A stretch of DNA of 64,000 nucleotides. It comes from a virus. The stretch spans positions 1 to 64,000 of the IMG/VR virus record IMGVR_UViG_3300042520_001558; one strand, written 5' to 3'. Under the pieces are notes generated by a model. The model did not search any database and was not told the DNA's origin. It saw only the letters and a program-made list of their open reading frames with translations. A program made the position numbers and the translations under genes. Below, piece by piece: positions 37,902-46,501 of the stretch. How positions within the stretch are numbered: position 1 is the stretch's first letter; each line of letters opens with the position of its first letter.

Positions 37902-39806
37902 TTAGTACTGATACCAAATGTCGCCATCAATTCCGCCAAAAGGTGCTGATGTTGATACATAACGAGTTCCAACTGCATTGGTTCCTATAACATTTCCAGC
38001 ACTTACAGAAAGTGGGCCATTCAATATTCCGCCAGCAACAGTTAGTGCTTTAGCGCCATTGACATATAAGTCTTTGTTTGGCATAACATAACGGGTACCA
38101 TCATACACAAGTTTTGCTTCACCTGTATTACCTAACATCAAAGTACCTGAAGTTGTTCCAAGTTCTGTATAATGAACCGTAACTTGAACGGAATCAAGTG
38201 CTACAGTTGCTACACCAACTTCCCAATCATAAGTTTCGGCATATATTCTAATGCCAATACCTTGAGGTCCATTGACTGAAGAAGGACTTAGGTTATAACC
38301 CCATGTTGAATTGACTCCACCAAAAGTAATTATCCCACCAGGAGCAGCAATAAACTGCTGTTGATAATACTGATTAGAAGTTGCACTTGGAATAACCATT
38401 GATGCAATAAGAAACACATCAACTGAACCACCGGTTACATAATTAGTAATATTGACGGTTACACCAGTAATAGTCGCATCAGTTGGAATAGCAAATGCGC
38501 TAGTATGAAGTTCAATTGACGGTGTTTGATATAAAGCTGAAAGATTGTTTGATGCAACGGGTCCATTTGGACCGCCAAGAGCATTCGCAGCATTCGCCCA
38601 ATCACCGGCATCGATAACTTGTGTCATGAACTGAGATGCAGTTTGTGGTGTCCCCAGACCATTGCCTAATATAGTCAAGGTATCTGACATCGTATCACCA
38701 TCTTTTCGAACATAATCAGACGGGTCATAAGCAGCTAAAGCAGTTTGTACGAAAGCGGTAGTTGCAACTTTTGTAGAATTATCACCCGCAGTTGGAGTAA
38801 TCGTAAATGCTCCACCTGCTAAGTTAGTATTACCTGAAATGTAGTTTTCGCCACTTGAACCAATAATCATTTCACCATAAGGAGCACCCCATAAAGAAGG
38901 TTCAGCACGGAAACGTAAGTATTGAGCTCCATATAAAGCATGAGCAGTTCCGACTGATACCATACCTTGGTTGTTATCAAGAAGTAAGGTATGAGCATCT
39001 CTCCCATAGTTTATCAAGCCTGGACCAGTTGGGTGTTCTGGTGAAGTAGCAATGACAAACATTCCAACATCAGTAGAATCAACCGTTACTCTTAACCCCT
39101 CAGTGCTCCAACCAACATAAACTTTATTAGTTGATTGATTAATACCACCACCTTGTTGAACAGGTGTGAATCCTAATGAAGAAGTAATGTCACCTGCTGA
39201 TAGAACTACATTACCAGTATGTCCATTGACGGAAAGTACTTCATTTGCAGAACCATCAAGTCTATCCCAAGCAGTACCATTGTAAATTGCTGTATCACCA
39301 ACATACCATTGATTGATACCTGATAAAGATGTGGTTCCTTGAACTGATACTACCCAGTACTGACCTTTAGTAGGTGAAGCAGAGGGAGCACTTCCAGAAG
39401 TAGCATTCCAAGTTCCTTGATAAACGACTGCACCTACAACTGAAGTAGGAAGAAGTGAAGCAGGAATTCGACCAGAACCATCAAGCCATGGCATATCAGG
39501 CAAATCGAAGTGGTCAATAACCACAACACCTGTCTTTCCATTGACTGATACTACATCTGAACCAACTGCATTTTCTTCACGAGATACTACGTCTATCTTA
39601 TCACCAAGAACTGATGGAGTATAAAGAGTAAGCGTTGAACCATTAGGTGCAGAATACTGAGATGGTAATAAACGATACCCATTCTGGTAGATTTCTACAT
39701 TAGCCGGGTCGTAGTTCAATCCAGTAAAGACAGTTTGACCGGCAGTTGCAGTTTGAACATTTTGAGTCTTTAGGAAGTCGGGATAAGTTGTAACTCCGAT
39801 ATACAT
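37902..39806 (-). CDS. Tail fibre protein
   Basis: A 634-residue fibre protein. Its N-terminal module (TATAGQTVFTGLNYDPANVE) is shared with the 43375 product. Then come VVSVNGKTGVVV and a module VVYQGTWNATSGSAPS through WYVGDTAIYNGTAWDRLDGS shared with the 40398 product. The rest is low-complexity beta structure ending WYQY. It probably forms part of a trimeric fibre shaft. A GATAAATA late box on its strand lies at 39846-39853. Confidence 0.75.
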   Translation of the reverse strand: MYIGVTTYPDFLKTQNVQTATAGQTVFTGLNYDPANVEIYQNGYRLLPSQYSAPNGSTLTLYTPSVLGDKIDVVSREENAVGSDVVSVNGKTGVVVIDHFDLPDMPWLDGSGRIPASLLPTSVVGAVVYQGTWNATSGSAPSASPTKGQYWVVSVQGTTSLSGINQWYVGDTAIYNGTAWDRLDGSANEVLSVNGHTGNVVLSAGDITSSLGFTPVQQGGGINQSTNKVYVGWSTEGLRVTVDSTDVGMFVIATSPEHPTGPGLINYGRDAHTLLLDNNQGMVSVGTAHALYGAQYLRFRAEPSLWGAPYGEMIIGSSGENYISGNTNLAGGAFTITPTAGDNSTKVATTAFVQTALAAYDPSDYVRKDGDTMSDTLTILGNGLGTPQTASQFMTQVIDAGDWANAANALGGPNGPVASNNLSALYQTPSIELHTSAFAIPTDATITGVTVNITNYVTGGSVDVFLIASMVIPSATSNQYYQQQFIAAPGGIITFGGVNSTWGYNLSPSSVNGPQGIGIRIYAETYDWEVGVATVALDSVQVTVHYTELGTTSGTLMLGNTGEAKLVYDGTRYVMPNKDLYVNGAKALTVAGGILNGPLSVSAGNVIGTNAVGTRYVSTSAPFGGIDGDIWYQY

Positions 39807-39845
39807 ATGATAAGGTTCCTGTTATAAGAAAATTGGTATTAACAC

Positions 39846-39853
39846 TATTTATC
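39846..39853 (-). promoter_or_regulatory. Late-type promoter box GATAAATA (minus strand)
   Basis: Reads GATAAATA on the minus strand, 40 bases before the fibre gene start at 39806. Confidence 0.4.
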
Positions 39854-39855
39854 TT

Positions 39856-40392
39856 TTATGGTGTTGGAGGTAAAAAAGATTCATATGTCGGAAGTGAAGC
39901 AATAAAATCATCCGGCTTTGGAAAGATTCCATTTTGGTCAAATGTTGCTAATGCAGTAAAAGCCGTTTCCCATACTGAGTCACGCCACGCATTGAAAGCA
40001 ACACTTTCAATTTGGAACTTTGTAACTGTAGAAGCAGTATATGAGCAAGCTGAAAGTAGATTATCATAACCATATTCTTTTGCTTTACTTTCCATAAATG
40101 TTGATATTCCAGGAATATAATCATCTATAGTTATTGCAACATTTGCTAATGTAACGAAGTTATTAGATTCATCTAATACTTGAATACCAGTTCCAATGGC
40201 TCTTTCACACATTTTTTTGTTGAAATCATCTGGAACTATAAAGCTAGAAATACTATCACTAATATCATCATGTCCGTTCCAATTTATTGTTCCGGTGAAT
40301 ATATCCGGAACAATTGAATAAGTAGTTTGGACATATTCTAAAAAAGAGTTTATGATTGAAACGTCTTTAGTTCTTATTACTATATTTTTCAT
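39856..40392 (-). CDS. Tail-fibre-associated protein (DUF4376-like C-terminus)
   Basis: A 178-residue protein. The C-terminal part, KEYGYDNLLSACSYTASTVT then FNAWRDSVWETAF and PDDFIASLPTY, resembles the small fibre-assembly-type domain seen beside many phage fibres. It lies directly after the repeat-rich fibre gene. A chaperone or attachment role is inferred from context. Confidence 0.6.
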   Translation of the reverse strand: MKNIVIRTKDVSIINSFLEYVQTTYSIVPDIFTGTINWNGHDDISDSISSFIVPDDFNKKMCERAIGTGIQVLDESNNFVTLANVAITIDDYIPGISTFMESKAKEYGYDNLLSACSYTASTVTKFQIESVAFNAWRDSVWETAFTALATFDQNGIFPKPDDFIASLPTYESFLPPTP

Positions 40393-40397
40393 TTACA

Positions 40398-43355
40398 TTA
40401 TCCCCATACAGATACAATTGGTTTTCCTTCATATTCTTGAATAGAATATGAAAAAAACGATTCATCATCAATGTCATTAGACGCTGGACTCTTCAGATTC
40501 AAATAAAGTTCTTCGTTAGCTTGGTCATAATAGAACCAAGCTGCACCGTTATACGCCCAAGAATCACTTGTAGTACCAGTATAAACGGGCCAATTTGTAC
40601 CATCACTATGTTCGCACATATAAACACCAGCATCATATTTCAACACTGTTCCTGTAGAGTTTTTGTACGCTAATTGAATGTAAAGTTTCTTATGAATTGT
40701 TCTTGTAGAAGTAACGTCGGCATTTTCCCAATACCCTACAACTTGAACTTCAATAACTTTGGTATAAACAGTATTTGCAGCATTGGGTATTAAAATGCTA
40801 GTTGAAATAACAGTATTATTTGCAACTCCAGTTAGAACAACACGGCCTTCAGCAATAGTCTTTTTGATATTTGAACCTGTCATTTTCCACAATGTTGCAT
40901 TAGTAGGATTGAATGACAAACCAGATGGAGAAAGCTTGAAGTTTTCCTGATTGTTATACGTTCCTCTAATACCGAATGAAGAATCCGGAAGTAATCCCAT
41001 TCTTGCAGTATTTCCACCACCAGCATCAACTTGAACATATGAAGAAGCTGAAAGTGTTCCAGCAGTAATCTTTTGTGCAGACAAGTTTCCAATGTATGCA
41101 TCACCAATAGCGGCTGCCGCAATATAAGTTGAGACATTACCTGCAGTGATTTGACCAGTAATGTTAGTACCAAAAGCAGCACCAACTGTTGCACCATCTT
41201 GAGGACGGCCAGCACCGAAGATTTTTGACCAATCTAAAGCAGCACCACCTGAAGCATCAAGTATGATGTTACCAGCTGGGTCTCGAATTGTCAATCCATT
41301 CGTATTGACTTTTGCTGCGTTTACCGAACCTGTAACAAGTAAGTTACCGTCAATGACTTGGCCTGGAGCAACCCATGCACCTCCATTCCAATACTTGACC
41401 ATTGCAAATGTTGAACCATCGCTAATCGTTACTTCGTCATTTACAACTACACCCGTTGGAAATCTTGCAAGAACCGTAGCATTAGCAGTAGCATCACTCC
41501 ACGCACCACCTGATGCATAGAATGAAGATGAACCGCGCGTTCCCGGTTGTCCTGATGGACCTGATGGTCCATCATTACCTTGGATTTTTGACCAAGTGTA
41601 ATCAGCTGGATTAGTACTTTCAACTGATGTCAATTTATTTGCAGCAAGGCCAAGATATGTTTGATTTGTCCATGCACCAGTAGTAAACCCAACTGTTCCT
41701 GTTGAATTGTTTGCGTATGCAAACCAAGTGTACGTAGGAGCACCGTCAGCTCCAGGAGTTCCTGGTACTCCAGCATCACCTTGGATTTTTGACCAAGTAT
41801 AAAGAGCAGGATTAGTGCTTTCAGTTGAACTTGTTTGATTGTTTGCGATACCAATATATGCTTGACCAGTATTAGCACCAGTAGTAAACCCAACAGTTCC
41901 AGTAGAGTTATCTGCATATGCAATCCATGTATACATTGAATTGCCTTGAGCACCAGCAGCACCAGTTGGACCAGTAGCTCCTTGAGCTCCAGTAGGTCCT
42001 TGGATTTTAGACCAAATGTAATCAGCTGGATTAGTGCTTTCAACTGAAGTTAGTTTGTTTGTTGCTAATCCCAAATATGTTTGGTTAGTCCAAGCACCAG
42101 TAGTAAATCCTGATGTTCCATCTGCCGAGTTAGCATATGCAAACCAAGTGTAGGTTGTTTGCCCATTGGCTCCTGGAGTTCCAGGCACACCAGCATCTCC
42201 TTGAATTTTCGACCAAGTATAATCGACAGGATTAGTGCTTTCAGTAGAAGAAGTCTTGTTATTTGCTAAACCAATGTATGTATGACCAGAAGAAGCACCT
42301 GTCGTAAAGTTCAATGTCCCGTCAGCCGAATTCGCATAAGCAATCCAAGTATACATCGAGTTACCTTGAGGACCTGCAGCACCTGTTGGTCCAGTTGCGC
42401 CTTGGTCACCTTGCATTTTAGACCAAGTGTAATCGGCTGGATTTTGACTTTCTGTTGCAGTCAGCTTATTGACTGCTAAACCTAAGTATGTCTGATTGGT
42501 CCATGCACCGGTAGTAAAACCAACAGTTCCTGTTGCGTTATTAGCATATGCAAACCAAGTATAAGTTGTTTCACCGTTGATACCTGGAGTTCCTGGAACT
42601 CCATCTTCACCTTGGATTTTAGACCAAACGTATTGAGTTGGATTAGTGCTTTCAACTGCAGACGTTTTGTTGTTTGCAATACCAATGTAAGTATGTCCCG
42701 AAGAAGCACCTGTCGTAAAGTTCAGTGTTCCGTCTGCTGAATTCGCATAAGCAATCCATGTAAACATCGAATCGCCTTGAGGACCCGCTGCCCCAGCAGA
42801 ACCTGTAGTACCTTGAGCACCAGGAGGTCCTTGCATTTTTGACCAAGTGTAATCAGCAGGGTTAGTGCTTTCAGTTGGGGTTGTCTTATTGACAGCTATT
42901 CCCAAATAGGTCTGATTAGTCCATGCACCATTTGTGAAATTCACAGTTCCTGTTGCATTATCCGCATAAGCAAACCAAGTGTATAGTGTTTGACCTGCAG
43001 GACCAGGACCACCTGTTTGACCCATCGGACCAGCAGGCCCAGTAGGTCCTTGAGGTCCCTCAACAACTTCGTTGATACCACCATCAATACGGTCCCATGT
43101 AGAACCGTTGTATGATATAATGTCACCTAAGTTCCAGAAATCAATACCACCAATGTTGAATGTTCCTTGAACGGCAACTTTGTAGTAATGTCCTTTAGTT
43201 CCAGTTCCATTAGCGAGTGTTGGAGTATTCGTTGCTGCGTTCCAAGTTCCCTGATAGTTCAATGCACCTGTCACTGAATCAGGAATCAATCCAACCGGAA
43301 GTTTCCCAGTATTATCAACTGCTATTGTGTTTGTAAGAGCTGTAAGTAATGCCAT
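40398..43355 (-). CDS. Large fibre protein with alternating YTW-AYA repeats and collagen-like segments
   Basis: A 985-residue fibre. Residues ~30-95 carry the YQGTWNA...NGSTWDRIDGG module. From ~124 to ~610 are seven repeats of about 68-72 residues in two alternating types: YTWFAYAN..GAWTNQTYLGLA..NKLT and MYTWIAYANS..TYIGIANNKTS. Each ends ADYTWSKIQG followed by collagen-like GxY triplets such as GATGPTGAAGPQG. The C-terminal ~370 residues are non-repetitive and probably receptor-facing. The repeat number may vary between relatives by recombination. Confidence 0.8.
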   Translation of the reverse strand: MALLTALTNTIAVDNTGKLPVGLIPDSVTGALNYQGTWNAATNTPTLANGTGTKGHYYKVAVQGTFNIGGIDFWNLGDIISYNGSTWDRIDGGINEVVEGPQGPTGPAGPMGQTGGPGPAGQTLYTWFAYADNATGTVNFTNGAWTNQTYLGIAVNKTTPTESTNPADYTWSKMQGPPGAQGTTGSAGAAGPQGDSMFTWIAYANSADGTLNFTTGASSGHTYIGIANNKTSAVESTNPTQYVWSKIQGEDGVPGTPGINGETTYTWFAYANNATGTVGFTTGAWTNQTYLGLAVNKLTATESQNPADYTWSKMQGDQGATGPTGAAGPQGNSMYTWIAYANSADGTLNFTTGASSGHTYIGLANNKTSSTESTNPVDYTWSKIQGDAGVPGTPGANGQTTYTWFAYANSADGTSGFTTGAWTNQTYLGLATNKLTSVESTNPADYIWSKIQGPTGAQGATGPTGAAGAQGNSMYTWIAYADNSTGTVGFTTGANTGQAYIGIANNQTSSTESTNPALYTWSKIQGDAGVPGTPGADGAPTYTWFAYANNSTGTVGFTTGAWTNQTYLGLAANKLTSVESTNPADYTWSKIQGNDGPSGPSGQPGTRGSSSFYASGGAWSDATANATVLARFPTGVVVNDEVTISDGSTFAMVKYWNGGAWVAPGQVIDGNLLVTGSVNAAKVNTNGLTIRDPAGNIILDASGGAALDWSKIFGAGRPQDGATVGAAFGTNITGQITAGNVSTYIAAAAIGDAYIGNLSAQKITAGTLSASSYVQVDAGGGNTARMGLLPDSSFGIRGTYNNQENFKLSPSGLSFNPTNATLWKMTGSNIKKTIAEGRVVLTGVANNTVISTSILIPNAANTVYTKVIEVQVVGYWENADVTSTRTIHKKLYIQLAYKNSTGTVLKYDAGVYMCEHSDGTNWPVYTGTTSDSWAYNGAAWFYYDQANEELYLNLKSPASNDIDDESFFSYSIQEYEGKPIVSVWG
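41530..42986 (-). repeat. Seven-unit tandem coding repeat in the fibre gene
   Basis: Alternating A/B units of roughly 205-220 bases inside the gene at 40398-43355, each with a collagen-like linker. DNA similarity between same-type units is high. Confidence 0.8.
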
Positions 43356-43374
43356 GTTGTTATAGTTCCCTTAT

Positions 43375-43896
43375 TTAGATTAGCCACCAACCACGAGTAT
43401 CATCAATATAGATCAATGTCGTAGCAGAGTTCAAAACGTCAATAGTAACATCTTGTGCTAAACCTTGAATGTTCTTACCGTTACGAGCAATTGTGCCGGT
43501 AGTAGTTCCTGATGCATTGATAATTCGAACAGTCCAATTAGGAAGAGGATTTGACGGAAGTGTAAGAACGCAAGAAGCAGTCATGACATATGTTTGTCCG
43601 TTTGTCAATTCGCCATTCGCTGCAATAAGAAGTGGTGCATTAGAAAATACTGCATATTTCAAATCAGCTTTATAACCAATAACTTCTATCTTATCATTCA
43701 ATGCAGCTGGAGTAGAAAGAACAACTGACATACCCGTGTTTGCAGTATATTGAGACGGGTTTAGATGAACCCCATTCTTATACACATCAAGTGCAGTTGG
43801 ATTGTATTGACAAGTGAAAGTTGTTTGACCGGCTGTTGCAGTAAAGACATTATGTGTTCTATACACATCATGAGCTTGTTGTCCAAGGAGTGCCAT
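43375..43896 (-). CDS. Short fibre or virion structural protein
   Basis: A 173-residue protein whose first 70 residues (TATAGQTTFTCQYNPTALDV, YKNGVHLNPSQYTANTGM) match the N-terminal module of the 634-residue fibre. The rest is beta-rich and ends YIDDTRGWWLI. Probably a fibre subunit or connector. A CATAAATA-type late box lies upstream on its strand near 43911. Confidence 0.65.
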   Translation of the reverse strand: MALLGQQAHDVYRTHNVFTATAGQTTFTCQYNPTALDVYKNGVHLNPSQYTANTGMSVVLSTPAALNDKIEVIGYKADLKYAVFSNAPLLIAANGELTNGQTYVMTASCVLTLPSNPLPNWTVRIINASGTTTGTIARNGKNIQGLAQDVTIDVLNSATTLIYIDDTRGWWLI

Positions 43897-43911
43897 AAGT
43901 TATGTCCTTAT

Positions 43912-44247
43912 TTATGCAGGAAGTGCTTGTTCAGCTGTTGCCAAGAAGCTAATAACTGCGTCACATGTTGCAGCAGATGACTTGATACTAATGACATCAG
44001 TTTCACGTAAAGTAATCGGCTTGTCAAAAATCAATGATGTGCCTGCAGGAATTGTCAAGTTCTTGCCAACATAACGTGACCCGAATCCACCTTTGTTCAA
44101 TGTAACCTGAATATCAACTGTGATAGTATTGATTGCATCAGTATTAGCAATATACAATGAATGGATAACACATTCATAGTCAGCTGGACATGTATATAGC
44201 GGTGTTAGTGTAGTTCCAACAGCAATGGCTGCGTTTCTGAATGCCAT
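43912..44247 (-). CDS. Small virion structural protein
   Basis: A 111-residue beta-rich protein, MAFRNAAIAVGTTLTPLYTC onward, with a pattern common in short phage structural proteins beside fibres (HSLYIANTDAIN, VGKNLTIPAGTSLIF). Exact role unknown. A perfect late box lies 49 bases upstream. Confidence 0.6.
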   Translation of the reverse strand: MAFRNAAIAVGTTLTPLYTCPADYECVIHSLYIANTDAINTITVDIQVTLNKGGFGSRYVGKNLTIPAGTSLIFDKPITLRETDVISIKSSAATCDAVISFLATAEQALPA

Positions 44248-44295
44248 AAGATAGGTACTCCGTACTTATTTGTTTGTTATTAAGAGATGATAAAC

Positions 44296-44303
44296 TATTT
44301 ATA
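44296..44303 (-). promoter_or_regulatory. Late promoter box TATAAATA (minus strand)
   Basis: Perfect consensus on the minus strand, 49 bases before the start at 44247. Confidence 0.5.
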
Positions 44304-44315
44304 GTTTTAGACTAT

Positions 44316-45092
44316 TTACCAAATAATGCGAACCATACCATCATTACCTGGACCACCTGCATAGTTTCCACCATTATTGCCTGTAGTAGCACCACCTCCA
44401 CCTCCAGCGCCAGGTCCAACACCTGCGGCACCGGAACCAGTTCCACCTACTCCACCGGTCGAATATCCAGGAACATATCCACCAGCGCCACCATTTTGAG
44501 CAGATGAAGAAGCTGTGACAAAACCGCCACTAGTACCATTCACGCTATTTGTGCCAGAAGTCCCTCTGCCAGGTCTCCACCAAGTCCCACCACTAGTTGT
44601 AGGTTTTCCGCCATTAGCTGCAACTACAGTAGTTGTATTAATAGTTGAACTACCAGGTGTAGAACCTCCTGATTGGTTAAACGCTGGCCAAGCAGAACCC
44701 CCAGCACCAACTACACATGATAATACTTGACCAGGCGAAACATTTAGTGTTCCCGTCATAAGTGCTCCGGCACCACCTCCACCTCCACCTGAACAATACG
44801 GGTCTTTTTCAGAACCACCACCACCACCAGCTCCACCACCAATAACTACATAAGATATTATGTAAATCCCAGATGGAACGGTAAAATTATACGTACCAGC
44901 AACTGATTGAGTCCAAGTTCCAGTTGAAAATGGTGGCTTTCCATAGAAATTACTTAGCGCGATGGTTCCCGAAGGAACCTCGGCTAAAGTACGAAGAGCA
45001 CTTTCATTTAGACTAGATGTTGCATAAGTCCCTCTTCCAAGTTGAGTATTGATATTGCTAATTGATATTGTACCAGATGTTTGCAAAGCCAT
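44316..45092 (-). CDS. Second glycine-rich adhesin-like protein
   Basis: A 258-residue protein. Residues 1-50 (TSGTISISNINTQLGRGTY, SGTIALSNFYGK) resemble a common phage fibre attachment module. The rest has glycine clusters (VIGGGAGGGGGSEKD, GGGGGGAGALMTG) and ends DGMVRIIW. Like the 36898 product, it probably forms polyglycine-II structure and contacts a receptor. It shares the C-terminal motif style (GMVRIIW and GLIRIIV) with that protein. Confidence 0.65.
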   Translation of the reverse strand: MALQTSGTISISNINTQLGRGTYATSSLNESALRTLAEVPSGTIALSNFYGKPPFSTGTWTQSVAGTYNFTVPSGIYIISYVVIGGGAGGGGGSEKDPYCSGGGGGGAGALMTGTLNVSPGQVLSCVVGAGGSAWPAFNQSGGSTPGSSTINTTTVVAANGGKPTTSGGTWWRPGRGTSGTNSVNGTSGGFVTASSSAQNGGAGGYVPGYSTGGVGGTGSGAAGVGPGAGGGGGATTGNNGGNYAGGPGNDGMVRIIW

Positions 45093-45136
45093 ATCTAATT
45101 CCCTTTATATGTAAGTTTTACTTTATGTACGCTGTA

Positions 45137-45808
45137 TTAAGGTGCTGGTTGAATTGAGGCAGCGGCAGCGGCAGCATCAGCAGCAACGGTTTCAGCTTCA
45201 GTAGCTGCAGTTTGAGCGCTATTTGAATCAGACAATGCTTGTGCTGATGCATTTGATGAAGTAACTTGACCTAATGCTATAGATGCTGCAGCTCGTGCAA
45301 CATTAGCTGCATTTTGAGCGGCTTGAGCTGCGGCTAATGCAGCAACTGGGTCATTTGCTGATATAGCAGCATTTACGTCTGCTAAAGCTGCTTCTGCAGC
45401 CACTTTAGCAGCAAGTACATCAGCAAGTGACGATGCAACAATAGATTCAACTGCGGCTATAGCAGCCTGTCTTGCAGCTTCAAGAGCAGCTAAGTCAGTA
45501 TCACGTTTGATTGCTAAATGCAAGTACAATGAACGAATAGCAGTATAGATTTCGCCATAAGTCATAGTGTTTGCAGTATTATCACCAGTGTCTGGGTCAA
45601 TTAGAGTAACTACAGTATCTTTGTTTGCCGGAGTAAAAGTTCCAAAAACATTTCCTAAATCACGGTGAGCTGCACCATCAGGTAATACTACGACAAGTTC
45701 TTCATTGAACATGATTTCTGGATTTTGTCCATAAACATTCGAAATCGTAGCACTTTTAGCACGTTGATATGAAGTTGAATTGACATTAGATTCGTTATAG
45801 TTAGGCAT
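45137..45808 (-). CDS. Virion protein with alanine-rich helical tail
   Basis: A 223-residue protein. The N-terminal ~100 residues form a globular module (ELVVVLPDGAAHRDLGNVFG). The rest is a long Ala-rich helix (LAALEAARQAAIAAVESIVA and so on), probably a trimeric coiled coil. Likely a fibre connector. Confidence 0.62.
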   Translation of the reverse strand: MPNYNESNVNSTSYQRAKSATISNVYGQNPEIMFNEELVVVLPDGAAHRDLGNVFGTFTPANKDTVVTLIDPDTGDNTANTMTYGEIYTAIRSLYLHLAIKRDTDLAALEAARQAAIAAVESIVASSLADVLAAKVAAEAALADVNAAISANDPVAALAAAQAAQNAANVARAAASIALGQVTSSNASAQALSDSNSAQTAATEAETVAADAAAAAASIQPAP

Positions 45809-45820
45809 AAGTTTTTCCTT

Positions 45821-46465
45821 TTAGTTTGGATTAGTGTTTAGCGTTAGTGTATTTACGGTTTCTGGTGGCTTTTCTAATAGATTAGCCAATTGTCTTTCAC
45901 CAGTCAATAAAAAGTTTTCTTCAAATCCACGAATGTTTTGAATATCCTGATGCATATTCATCAAGCTTTCACGAGCCCCATCTGCACCAGCTAATTGACG
46001 TTGTAGTCGTTGTTCAAAATGAATACTTTCTTCGTTTTCAAACTCTTCACGTGAATACTTAGGAAGAGCTTTGAAGTGTTCATATAATTGATTAAGTTCA
46101 ACAACTGCATCATTGATAAGTTTGTTACTATAAGTTAAACCCTCCGTCTTCTGTTGAATTTCTAACTCAGCTCTTCTTCTATCAAACTTATTCGTTTCTG
46201 GATTTGCAATCTTTTCTTGAAGTTCTTCAATATCAATGTCCATTCGAAGACGGGAATACTTTGCTTCACGTAAAGCTTCAAGTTTGGACATCATTCTTAA
46301 ACCTATTGAACGATAAGCTCTTGCTGGAGTTATTGAACCTCCAATCACAAAATTTTCCGTTTGAAATTGTGAGTTTTCAAACGGAATATTGTAAAAAGCT
46401 TCATTTAGCTCAGCAATAATATCATTGACATTTTCAGTATTGATCGTTGTTGTTATAGAGTTCAT
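45821..46465 (-). CDS. Unknown helical protein in the fibre cluster
   Basis: From ATG 46465, 214 residues; the longer frame would run into the upstream fibre gene and pass the late box. The sequence is helical with coiled-coil stretches (LRMDIDIEELQEKIANPETN). No family recognised. A perfect late box is 29 bases upstream. Confidence 0.62.
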   Translation of the reverse strand: MNSITTTINTENVNDIIAELNEAFYNIPFENSQFQTENFVIGGSITPARAYRSIGLRMMSKLEALREAKYSRLRMDIDIEELQEKIANPETNKFDRRRAELEIQQKTEGLTYSNKLINDAVVELNQLYEHFKALPKYSREEFENEESIHFEQRLQRQLAGADGARESLMNMHQDIQNIRGFEENFLLTGERQLANLLEKPPETVNTLTLNTNPN

Positions 46466-46493
46466 ATTATGTTTATTAAGATTGTTAAAATTA

Positions 46494-46501
46494 TATTTAT
46501 A
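46494..46501 (-). promoter_or_regulatory. Late promoter box TATAAATA (minus strand)
   Basis: Perfect consensus on the minus strand at the end of the Kelch-like fibre gene, before the gene starting at 46465. Confidence 0.5.

Noticed and set aside
41530-42986. CRISPR-like or satellite repeat
   Set aside because: The repeats are long, in frame, and encode a clear alternating protein repeat inside a fibre gene.
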